The notes under the pieces were generated by a model that made no database searches, was not told where the DNA came from, and was given only the letters and a program-made list of their open reading frames with translations. Below, piece after piece: positions 1 to 6,316 of a stretch of DNA of 64,000 nt (the first letter of the stretch is position 1; each line of letters begins with the position of its first letter). The stretch lies in contig JAKOVF010000370.1 of assembly GCA_029782225.1 (NCBI GenBank), positions 1 through 64,000 of the forward strand, in the 5' to 3' direction. The translations under genes were made by a program, and so were the position numbers. This DNA is from Chloroflexota bacterium (GTDB lineage Bacteria > Chloroflexota > Anaerolineae > Anaerolineales > Villigracilaceae).

Positions 1-288
1 TTCTGGGCAAGCGGCAATCGCCAAATGTTCAATGGCTATCGCGATGTAGCCCTCCCATTTGACGAGATCCGCGATCCGCCGACTTTTGAGATGCAGATGG
101 AATGGAATTTGGAACAGTTGCTGGCGTTTTTGCGAACATGGTCCGCGGTGAAACGCTATGAAGTTGAGCTGGGCCACGATCCCGTGGATAGTCTGAAGAC
201 AAAATTGGAAACAGTCTGGAATGAGCCTGAAGAAGCTAAAGTGATAAAGATGCCTGTGTTTTTCAGAGCAAGTAGAAAGTCTGCATGA
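1..288 (+). CDS. Class I SAM-dependent methyltransferase, C-terminal part (gene starts before the window)
   Basis: The frame is open from base 1 to the stop at 288, so this is the 3' end of a gene whose start lies outside the window; the first internal Met is at 25. The visible 95 or so residues have a Trp/Phe-rich strand, an E-M-x-W helix, a W-S-x-V segment and an end resembling the C-terminal cap of trans-aconitate-methyltransferase-like enzymes. The SAM-binding Rossmann part is not visible, so the family call rests on the tail alone. The next gene follows after 37 bases on the same strand. Confidence 0.5.
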   Translation, partial: FWASGNRQMFNGYRDVALPFDEIRDPPTFEMQMEWNLEQLLAFLRTWSAVKRYEVELGHDPVDSLKTKLETVWNEPEEAKVIKMPVFFRASRKSA

Positions 289-325
289 AGATACGAGATG
301 ATTAACGAAAGGAGCACTTATTGTT

Positions 326-739
326 ATGTCCACATCCAAACATCCAATTCTGGAACTGCGCGTCGCGCTCACCACCAGCGACTATGAACGATTGACCAGA
401 TTCTATTGTGAAGGGCTTGGGCTAGAGCCTGCCGCGATATGGAACAACGGCGAGGGCCGGGCACTGATGCTCGAGATGGGCAATGCCACGCTGGAACTTT
501 TTGACGAAGCGCAGGCAGCGACCATTGACCAGATCGAAGCGGAGCAACGCATCAGCGGACAAGTCCGCTTTGCGCTTCAGGTACCGGATTTGAAAGCTGC
601 CATGGAGCGATTACTCGCCCACGGCGCGACGCTGGTCCATCCGCGGGTGATCACACCCTGGGGCGATTACAACGTGCGGCTGCAAGACCCGGACGGTATG
701 CAAATTACGTTATTTCAGAAAAGTGAACCAGCAAAGTGA
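326..739 (+). CDS. VOC (glyoxalase/bleomycin-resistance fold) family protein
   Basis: 137 residues, the usual length of a single-chain vicinal-oxygen-chelate protein with two beta-alpha-beta-beta-beta modules. It starts with the typical strand LELRVALTTSDYERL followed by FYCEGLGLEP, and ends with the second-module signature LQDPDGMQITLFQK. VOC proteins include lyases, dioxygenases and antibiotic-binding proteins; nothing here fixes the substrate. An AAAGGAG Shine-Dalgarno lies about 12 bases before the ATG. It may be co-transcribed with the methyltransferase upstream. Confidence 0.8.
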   Translation: MSTSKHPILELRVALTTSDYERLTRFYCEGLGLEPAAIWNNGEGRALMLEMGNATLELFDEAQAATIDQIEAEQRISGQVRFALQVPDLKAAMERLLAHGATLVHPRVITPWGDYNVRLQDPDGMQITLFQKSEPAK

Positions 740-741
740 AT

Positions 742-815
742 ATCATCCCGAGCGCTTCGACTACGTTCGCCCGTCGGCTCACTTCGCGCAGCGCGAACCC
801 TCCCTCAGAATGACA
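742..815 (+). repeat. Dispersed palindromic repeat, TGTCATTCTGAG type
   Basis: The gap between the VOC and RidA genes reads, on the minus strand, TGTCATTCTGAGGGA followed by CGAAGTGAG and AGTCGAAGCGCTC. This is the pattern of the intergenic repeat common in Chloroflexota and several other phyla. GC-rich internal inverted segments (TTCGCGC/GCGCGAA near 783-797) can fold. It looks degenerate. Confidence 0.5.
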
Positions 816-826
816 AATGGAGAGAT

Positions 827-1222
827 ATGCCATACACCGTAGAAACATCCACGCCAGCGGATACCCCGCGTCCGATTGGTCCATACACCCACATTGCAAA
901 GGTGGGCCAGTTCATCACCATCGGCGGCACGGCCGGAGTGAACCCAGCAACCGGCGAACTGGCTGGCCCGGATGCATACTCACAGGCAAGGCAAATTCTC
1001 AAATCGTTCGGCATTATGCTTGAGTCAGTGGGATCGGATTTGGATCACGTGATCCACGTTAATGTCTTTCTCCTGCATATGAGCGACTTCGAGAACATGA
1101 ACCGGGCCTATATCGAGATGATGAGCGGGCATCGACCTGCGCGGACGGTGATCGGAGTCAATGAGCTGCCCAAACCCGGCGTCATGCTGACCATGAATCT
1201 GACGGCGGTTACGAGGGAATGA
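827..1222 (+). CDS. RidA/YjgF/YER057c family protein
   Basis: 131 residues, full length for the family. RidA proteins hydrolyse reactive enamine/imine intermediates released by PLP enzymes; other Rid subfamilies act in catabolic pathways. The family arginine is present in HRPARTVIGVNELP, as are the N-terminal PIGPYTH and QFITIGGTAGVNP segments. The C-terminal strand reads VMLTMNLTAV, where archetypal RidA has VEIEAIAV, so the conserved Glu is missing; this points to a Rid4-7-type paralogue rather than true RidA. The start has a GGAG only 4 bases upstream. The catabolic genes further downstream could use such an activity, but the linkage is not tight. Confidence 0.85.
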   Translation: MPYTVETSTPADTPRPIGPYTHIAKVGQFITIGGTAGVNPATGELAGPDAYSQARQILKSFGIMLESVGSDLDHVIHVNVFLLHMSDFENMNRAYIEMMSGHRPARTVIGVNELPKPGVMLTMNLTAVTRE

Positions 1223-1375
1223 GGCAAATCCCAGGCGAATTGTGATATCCGGGTTTGGAGTCAGGATAAACAAGTTCACAGATGTGTTCTTCTTCCTTAC
1301 GGAACAGCGAGTGAGATAGGCCGAGTTCAAAGATATCCCCCGTTTACGATGAAGTGACGAAACTATTTAGAGCTT

Positions 1376-1807
1376 TTACAGCCAAAGATTGCTAAATCTC
1401 TCAAGTTGCCGAATAGATGTATATCGGAAATTTTGTGGCGGATAGAATCCATCCACATTCTTTTGCATATCAGATAAATGAATTGGTGCTGGCAGACACC
1501 AAACGTCTTTTATAAAGATCGCTACCCCTTTCTCTACACCCTGAAAATACCTCAAGAACTCGCTTCGACTCACACCGGCATGATCTTTTACATTTCTCCA
1601 TAGACCTAATAGACGCCTCTCCATAACTGCCGAAACTGTAAAAGCACCAACCAATGATTTCACTGGAGCTGAAACATAAACAAATATTAGATCTTCTTCT
1701 TGAATAAATTTCGGCTTGATTCTACGAAGCTCAACCGTTTTCGTAAGGTCAAAGATTTTTTCTGCGTAACGGGGACGAATCGACATCAAAATAGCATTCC
1801 TCGCCAT
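1376..1807 (-). CDS. ASCH/PUA-like domain protein
   Basis: 143 residues. It begins with AILMSIRPRYAEKIFDLTKTVELRR, the first strand and helix of ASCH (PUA-like) domains that bind RNA or modified nucleic acid, and continues with a strand rich in VYVSAPVKSLVGAF, which is also typical. No HTH or catalytic residues are obvious. Its ATG lies one base beyond the stop codon of the larger gene before it on this strand, so the two are almost certainly translationally coupled. The partner also ends in a PUA-like domain, which suggests a two-component RNA-directed module. Role unknown. Confidence 0.65.
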   Translation of the reverse strand: MARNAILMSIRPRYAEKIFDLTKTVELRRIKPKFIQEEDLIFVYVSAPVKSLVGAFTVSAVMERRLLGLWRNVKDHAGVSRSEFLRYFQGVEKGVAIFIKDVWCLPAPIHLSDMQKNVDGFYPPQNFRYTSIRQLERFSNLWL

Positions 1808-1808
1808 T

Positions 1809-3701
1809 CTAGTGCCCTTTCATACCAAGTGCATACAGGCTAAGGAAAAGACCTTGGCTAATCTTAAGTGGGCTAACAGCATTATTGAAGATCTTACCAT
1901 CAGCTTTCCAGATTTCCTGCAATTTTGATAGACTGATTGGATGCTTAAATATCTCGGTTTTCGAAAATTTAAAAGCCATAATATCTTTGTCCAATTCACT
2001 ACCAGCAACTCCATTATACACATCTCCCCATTTGTAAATTCCCAAATTTTTATATTTAGAGAACAGCGGTTTCGGTTTTCCAATCTCTACTTCATCTATA
2101 TACGAACAGGCTTTTATACACATTGACCCCTGATAATGTCTGTTTGCAGCACTTACATACCACAGCACACGCCCAGGGGCAGAAAGCACCTTCGGAAAAC
2201 TTGAACGATAGTATACGTTTTCAGCATTAAGAATTAATGCCGGCTCGCCTCCAAACAAATCTTGGTTTGCAATATCTGCATCGAATAAATGCATAGCCCA
2301 CTCAGGTCTAATCGGCACGACATAAACCGGAATATCAAGCTCAGTAATTTTTAATGGCCAAAGGATTTTTTCAATATCCAACATAACATCTGAATTTGAA
2401 GCCGAATGCAACAATGAAGTCAATTTGTCCAACAAATCCCTTGAAAAATCAGGCCACTGAGGAGCCGATAAAAGTGCAATCGTAGAATTGACATCAAGGG
2501 TATCCTGTAGCCCGACTTTTAGCCAACCTTCTTGAAATTGAAAGAAACCGCTTTCCTGAAGAGCGGGAATAACCTTTGGGGACAAGTGCTCATCACTAAT
2601 TCTAATGCTCTTCCTATTCTCCATGGAGGCTGTCATTACAAGGTTATTTATTAAATATCGAGCAACAACTCGGCAAATAGCGGATTTCCCAACCCTAAAG
2701 ATTGGCACATCCATCTGGCCATCAGATTGCCTAGAACAGGAAATCAATCCATAGGCTTCGCCTTGAGCGTCCAGAACAACACGAGTTTCCACAGTCGAGG
2801 CATTACTTAACGCCAGCTGCAATTTTTTATTAAAACTGCCCTTGGTTTCACCGCTGTCAGGCAAGAAGCTTTTTATCAACATCCCACTTTGTTGACTATG
2901 TACCTTTTCAATACGAATATTGGAGCCTGCCAAACGAGAAGGAGCGTAATCTTCACCTCTCAATAATTCGTCCTGCATTAATATCAAATCGGATGGCCGG
3001 AGAATTTGGATGCTGAATTTTTCAAAAATATCATCTGCTCTATCCAGCACGAGGCCATCTCTCGTCACAAAAAACGGAATCCCATCAGAAATTGCATATG
3101 CTAATTGCCGTAGGTCCGACGCGTCGCTTTGAGATAACGACTCCGGAAATAATGGGCGCAACTCCTTCTGAGTTTTTTGAAAATTAAGGTGAGAGGCTTT
3201 AGTCGCAACTGTGTTAAATGAGTCTGCGAACTTTCGTGCAGCTTCCCTTTCGGCTTTATTCTTATTTCTGCTAATCTCGTTGAGCATTTCCGGCGTAATA
3301 TAAAGATCGATATCCAGCCATGGCTCCAGTAAGGGAAGTGACTCCTCGTGGTCTGGAACATCAGGGGCTTGAAGTTGATAAAAAACATTGGCATCTATAA
3401 CCACTTTCACTTTTCTATTCTCATTTTGAAGCGAAGCATACGAAAAAAGTGACGGGTGATCATATTCATACTTCCATATCGTTAATCGAGTACCTTTTTT
3501 ACCACGACCATCTATTTCACCCATAGCGACAAAATCTAATTTTGGCCACAGTTTATTTGCAGGGTAGTCAACTCTACAATGCACACGAACTCCTAAATAG
3601 CCATCTTTAGTCAGTGACTTCAACTCATCAAACAACAGTCTTGAAATTCCTCTCCCCTGCCAGTGGGAATGAACGCACAAATGAACAATTGAGACTAGCA
3701 T
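1809..3701 (-). CDS. GNAT acetyltransferase-PIN nuclease-GNAT-ASCH multidomain protein, 5' end removed by IS1-family insertion
   Basis: The 630-residue frame from the first ATG begins in the middle of a GNAT domain (HWQGRGISRLLFDEL, the acetyl-CoA loop, residues 13-27). Residues 98-245 form a PIN-like nuclease domain with acidic positions D103 (IDANVF), E142, D196 and D215 (VTRDG). Residues about 255-420 resemble a second, degenerate GNAT, and about 455-600 an ASCH/PUA-like domain (PVYVVPIRPEWAMHLFD). The same frame continues upstream of the ATG as AVDSPTGELAGYLLYS, a typical GNAT beta-strand region, until it meets the insertion sequence at 3767. The native gene was therefore longer; the first beta-alpha units of the acetyltransferase are gone and no continuation is visible beyond the element. 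Domain combination and coupling to the ASCH gene suggest an RNA-targeting stress or defence module; this is inference. Confidence 0.7.
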   Translation of the reverse strand: MLVSIVHLCVHSHWQGRGISRLLFDELKSLTKDGYLGVRVHCRVDYPANKLWPKLDFVAMGEIDGRGKKGTRLTIWKYEYDHPSLFSYASLQNENRKVKVVIDANVFYQLQAPDVPDHEESLPLLEPWLDIDLYITPEMLNEISRNKNKAEREAARKFADSFNTVATKASHLNFQKTQKELRPLFPESLSQSDASDLRQLAYAISDGIPFFVTRDGLVLDRADDIFEKFSIQILRPSDLILMQDELLRGEDYAPSRLAGSNIRIEKVHSQQSGMLIKSFLPDSGETKGSFNKKLQLALSNASTVETRVVLDAQGEAYGLISCSRQSDGQMDVPIFRVGKSAICRVVARYLINNLVMTASMENRKSIRISDEHLSPKVIPALQESGFFQFQEGWLKVGLQDTLDVNSTIALLSAPQWPDFSRDLLDKLTSLLHSASNSDVMLDIEKILWPLKITELDIPVYVVPIRPEWAMHLFDADIANQDLFGGEPALILNAENVYYRSSFPKVLSAPGRVLWYVSAANRHYQGSMCIKACSYIDEVEIGKPKPLFSKYKNLGIYKWGDVYNGVAGSELDKDIMAFKFSKTEIFKHPISLSKLQEIWKADGKIFNNAVSPLKISQGLFLSLYALGMKGH

Positions 3702-3774
3702 TTTTTGTCGAGAAACACTATACAGCAGATAGCCTGCTAATTCTCCCGTGGGACTATCAACAGCAAGGGAGTGC

Positions 3775-4161
3775 CTAAGAAAGAGGACAAACGAAGTCGA
3801 TCAGGTGAAAGGCGTATTTTGGAAAAAGCCGCTTCGCCAGTTGTCTGTGGTTGTAACAATATACAAAGAGTTGCAGGTTTTTCGCCAAAGACTGTATCCT
3901 TCTGGAGAAGCATCTGGATTTGCGAGCGAGACGCTTCAGGTAGTGGCGCAAATCTGCATTGACCGCCTCCACCGAGTAGGTTTCCTGTTTATCAGTTCGC
4001 ATTTCATAAGGAGCCCCGTAGTACAAAGTGTCGTAGACGGGAAAGGCATCGCTGTAGTACTGCCTGGCTTGCGGAGCCCGTTCCAGACAAGCTTGGAGTG
4101 CTTCCGAGCTTCTTTCGGCCACCACATCCCAGCTCAGGACACAGCGAGTGTCTCGATCCAC
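3775..4161 (-). CDS. insB: IS1-family InsB-like DDE transposase part (reached by -1 frameshift)
   Basis: 128 residues from the internal Met; the real product is probably InsAB' starting at 4526. It contains the catalytic acidic residues of IS1 transposases: VDRDTR (first Asp), SDAFPVYDTL (second Asp) and SVEAVNADLRHYLKRL (Glu), followed by the conserved RRIQSLAKNL segment. The stop lies inside the terminal inverted repeat. No internal stop is present, so the element could still be active if the frameshift works. Confidence 0.85.
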   Translation of the reverse strand: MDRDTRCVLSWDVVAERSSEALQACLERAPQARQYYSDAFPVYDTLYYGAPYEMRTDKQETYSVEAVNADLRHYLKRLARKSRCFSRRIQSLAKNLQLFVYCYNHRQLAKRLFPKYAFHLIDFVCPLS

Positions 4162-4166
4162 AATCG

Positions 4167-4526
4167 TCAGGATGTAGATTTCGTTTTTTTCTTGCCAAGG
4201 AAGGTGTACAGCTCATCCAATTCTGCCTTCGTGACCCTCTCAGGCAACGGTGCCTCGGGTAGTTTGGCAGTATAGGCGCTGATCCAATTGGCAACACTTT
4301 GTGGATTGACCTTGAGCACCCTGCCAATTGAACCGTAACTACTACCTTCCACATACATGCGGATGGCCAGCAGACGAATTGCCTCCGAGTAGCCGTGCTG
4401 CTTTGGCTCAGGCGTATAGACCCGATGACAGTCACCACACCGATAGCGTTGACTTCCGCTTGGATTGAAGCCCGCTTTGTATTGTTTCCAATTCGATTGG
4501 CATGTTGGACAGTTCATGCCGCTCAT
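4167..4526 (-). CDS. insA: IS1-family InsA-like protein (zinc finger and helix-turn-helix; N-terminal part of the transposase)
   Basis: 119 residues. The N-terminus has a CPTC...CGDC zinc-ribbon (Cys pairs near residues 6-9 and 31-34), followed by a helix-turn-helix segment, IGRVLKVNPQSVANWI. InsA binds the terminal inverted repeats and represses; the active transposase is the InsAB' fusion. Near 4180 the coding strand reads GGC AAG AAA AAA ACG, a run of seven A followed by C, the place expected for the programmed -1 shift. After slipping, translation continues as KKNEIYILTIVDRDTR into the second frame. The unshifted product ends shortly after. Confidence 0.85.
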   Translation of the reverse strand: MSGMNCPTCQSNWKQYKAGFNPSGSQRYRCGDCHRVYTPEPKQHGYSEAIRLLAIRMYVEGSSYGSIGRVLKVNPQSVANWISAYTAKLPEAPLPERVTKAELDELYTFLGKKKTKSTS

Positions 4527-4737
4527 TTTATTCTGTTTTCGATCTTAGGTACTCCCCTGGTTGCTCTCAAAGGTATCCCAAGGCTAATCGTGATATAATC
4601 AGAACATCTGTGCGATTTGAGTAAAAGCAGCATTTTGTTTGTCGCGCCGGAGTTCTTCAGGCTCGCATCAACCACAGATATGCGAGTATGGTAATAGGGC
4701 CGTACTTTCCGTGAAAGTCAGCGAAATCAGGATTGCA

Positions 4738-4782
4738 GCTCATAACCCGAAGGTCGCAGGTTCAAGTCCTGCCCCCGCTACC
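4738..4782 (+). other. 3' half of a tRNA-Met(CAU) gene, probable integrase attachment-site remnant
   Basis: GCTCATAACCCGA (anticodon loop CTCATAA and 3' anticodon stem), a T-arm with stem GCAGG, loop TTCAAGT and stem CCTGC, and the acceptor 3' strand CCCCGCT are all present and intact. The 5' half is absent: the sequence before 4738 cannot pair with the anticodon stem or supply an AGCGGGG acceptor strand. A sharp join at the anticodon loop is what a tyrosine recombinase leaves after integrating into a tRNA gene. A recombinase fragment begins 89 bases downstream. An 8-base inverted pair, CGTGAAAG (4710-4717) and CTTTCACG (4782-4789), flanks it. Confidence 0.7.
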
Positions 4783-4789
4783 TTTCACG

Positions 4790-4817
4790 AACCATGGTCC
4801 CTAAAACCATGGTTTTT
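4790..4817 (+). terminator. Terminator-like hairpin after the tRNA fragment
   Basis: AACCATGGT (4790-4798) pairs perfectly with ACCATGGTT (4806-4814) across a 7-base loop, and the second arm runs directly into a T-run (4813-4817). It may be the original tRNA transcript terminator. The stem is only moderately GC-rich. Confidence 0.5.
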
Positions 4818-4870
4818 GATTTGCCCGAAGGACTGCGATTGACAAAAATCTCAAAACAGGAGGTTTTTGT

Positions 4871-5302
4871 ATGAACCGCAGTCCTTCAAACTCGTTAGCC
4901 CACAGCAGGGCGATTACCGGCTTTTTGAACTTCAAATCAGCCGAAGGCTTGACTAGTCGTTCCATTGATTCGTACAAGCATATTCTTGAACAGTGGGCCA
5001 AGTATGCGGGGGAAGTTCAGGTTCGGCAGCTAAGTCCTCAAGATATCGACCATTACCTCGTCTACCTGAGAAACGAATACGTCCCGCGGCAGTTCGGGCG
5101 CGAAACGCGCAAGGAGTACTGGCAGTATCGCATGCTTGCCAGGCACGACCTGAGTAATTCGGTGCGCATCCACATCGATGTCAATACCCAGACGGCTCTG
5201 GCTGAGTGCCCTGGGCTTGATGAATTCCTCGAAGAGTACCTCGCCTGGGCGGACAGAAGAACGTCTCTCAGTCATATTTCTCCTTCTAATGATAATGGGT
5301 AA
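4871..5302 (+). pseudogene. Tyrosine recombinase/integrase, N-terminal fragment
   Basis: An AGGAGG ribosome site (4858-4863) sits 7 bases before the ATG. Residues 14-75 form the SAM-like core-binding domain of phage-type integrases: ITGFLNFKSAEGLTSRSI, LEQWAKYAG, then LSPQDIDHYLVYLRNEYVP. The similarity ends near base 5100. The rest of the frame to 5302 is antisense to a HigA-like gene and makes no integrase sense; the catalytic R-H-R-Y domain is absent. Beside the tRNA fragment, it is best read as the scar of an integrated element deleted by recombination. Confidence 0.7.
5030..5275 (-). pseudogene. higA: HigA-type antitoxin (XRE family), 3'-truncated
   Basis: It starts at ATG 5275 with AGGAG just upstream. 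The first 60 residues follow the HigA pattern: RPGEVLFEEFIKPRALSQSRL, a helix-turn-helix IDIDVDAHRITQVVPGKHAI, then a shortened LPVLLARF where intact proteins have about three more residues. After LARF (near 5103) the homology stops and the frame reads through integrase antisense to 5030. The rest of the antitoxin and any HigB toxin (normally just upstream) are missing, so it is probably non-functional. It marks the other side of the junction with the integrase fragment. Confidence 0.6.
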
Positions 5303-5512
5303 TCTCAACGGTGAATGCATCACTGCTTCGCCCCAGAGACAGGAATTTTGCGCGTGATTTTCGTACGACGATCTATCAGGTGTGCACAGTGCGCAAGGTG
5401 TATTCGTCTGTATTTCTCCCTCCAACAGTCACCGGCAGGTGAGAATATAGAAGCCGTACAATAAGTAGCCCAGAGTCCAGATGTTCTGTGAAAAAAATCA
5501 CCAACTTGGCTA

Positions 5513-5557
5513 TTGACAACCTTTTTTGTCGTGATATTATGGTATAATCATCATACC
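5513..5557 (+). promoter_or_regulatory. Promoter and palindromic operator of the first FadR-type regulator gene
   Basis: TTGACA (5513-5518), a 16-base spacer and TATTAT (5535-5540) form a good sigma-70-type promoter. Directly behind the -10 lies GGTATAATCATCATACC (5541-5557), a near-perfect palindrome with GGTAT/ATACC arms. It covers the expected start of transcription, a typical place for a GntR/FadR autorepression operator. The rest of the 285-base gap from 5303 shows nothing recognisable. Confidence 0.6.
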
Positions 5558-5587
5558 TCTTAGGCTTTTGACTACTCATAGGTAATA

Positions 5588-6265
5588 ATGTATCAACCTA
5601 TCCAATCTGAACGCCTTTACGAACGGATTGTTGACCAGATCGAGCGCCGAATTGTGGCGGGAGATCTCAAGGTAGGCGACCAATTGCCCACGGAACGAGA
5701 GCTTGCAGAGCAATTTGCTGTAAGCCGAACGGCTGTGCGCGAAGCGGTCAAGGCCCTGCAAGAGAAGGGGTTGGTTGAAATACGTCTTGGGCGGGGGACA
5801 TTTGTTACGAAGGGCGCCTCAGGAGCGGTACGTCATTCACTTGGTTTGTTATTGAAAGCTGAAAACGGCTCTGCCAGCCTGGCAGAGGTGCGGGAAATTT
5901 TGGAACCGGAGATTGCCGCGCTGGCTGCCACTCGCATCACCGAGGAAAATATCGCGGCCATGACGGAAGCCGTTGGGATCATGGATACCGCTCTGGATAA
6001 TGCGGAAGTTTTCGTAGAAGCTGACCTTGACTTTCACCTGGCTCTAGCAGAAGCGACTCAAAACCCTCTCATACCGTTACTGATGGATTCGATTATTGAT
6101 CTGCTCCGCGAACAACGCAAGCGGACCGGGAGTGTAAAGGGGGGCCTGGCGCGTGGACAACATCACCACAAGATCATCCTCGATGCGGTGATGAAGCGCG
6201 ATGCTCAGGCAGCGCGTCAGGCAATGCAAAATCACCTTCAACAGGTACGCGAAGATTCCAATTAA
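5588..6265 (+). CDS. FadR-family (GntR/FCD) transcriptional regulator
   Basis: 225 residues. Residues 8-75 form the winged helix of GntR proteins (LYERIVDQIERRIVAGDL, LPTERELAEQFAVSRTAVREAVKALQ, then GLVEIRLGRGTFV). Residues 95-220 form the all-helical FCD effector domain, with the metal/ligand set EADLDFHLALAEAT and the His of RGQHHHKIILDAV. Such regulators usually respond to an organic acid intermediate of the pathway beside them. It heads the plus-strand catabolic block that starts with a beta-hydroxyacid dehydrogenase, and its own promoter overlaps a palindrome, so autoregulation is likely. Confidence 0.9.
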   Translation: MYQPIQSERLYERIVDQIERRIVAGDLKVGDQLPTERELAEQFAVSRTAVREAVKALQEKGLVEIRLGRGTFVTKGASGAVRHSLGLLLKAENGSASLAEVREILEPEIAALAATRITEENIAAMTEAVGIMDTALDNAEVFVEADLDFHLALAEATQNPLIPLLMDSIIDLLREQRKRTGSVKGGLARGQHHHKIILDAVMKRDAQAARQAMQNHLQQVREDSN

Positions 6266-6301
6266 CGCCTCGTCCGCGCTCGCGGAAGAGGCGAATTTTT
6301 T
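6266..6301 (+). terminator. Intrinsic terminator between the regulator and the catabolic operon
   Basis: CGCCTC (6266-6271) pairs with GAGGCG (6288-6293), and the interior TCCGCG/CGCGGA extends the stem, which is followed by AATTTTTT (6294-6301). It starts immediately after the regulator stop and ends three bases before the GGAGGA ribosome site (6305-6310) of the next gene. Read-through, rather than a separate promoter, probably feeds the operon, since no room for a promoter is left. Confidence 0.8.
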
Positions 6302-6316
6302 ATTGGAGGAGCCTGC

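Larger units (their letters stand above)
3767..4556 (-). mobile_element. IS1-family insertion sequence, about 790 bp
   Basis: The terminal inverted repeats are GGGAGTGCCTAAG (3767-3779) and its near-exact complement CTTAGGTACTCCC (4544-4556), 12 of 13 matching. Between them, on the minus strand, lie InsA-like and InsB-like frames joined by a poly-A slippery site. Length and two-frame organisation match the family. The flanks CAACAGCAA and CTGGTTGCT are not direct repeats, so no target-site duplication is recognisable. This suggests either an old insertion or a rearrangement through the element. It interrupts the GNAT-PIN gene at 3766. Confidence 0.85.

Noticed and set aside
3748-4275. 175-codon plus-strand frame opposite the insertion sequence
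   Set aside because: It is antisense to the IS1-type transposase, which has clear family motifs; the plus-strand product has none.
4738-4782. Functional tRNA-Met gene
   Set aside because: The acceptor 5' strand, D-arm and 5' anticodon stem are missing, so it cannot fold as a tRNA.
4639-4842. Plus-strand frame over the tRNA fragment (IAAHNPKVAGSSPAPAT)
   Set aside because: This is the familiar false translation of tRNA sequence.
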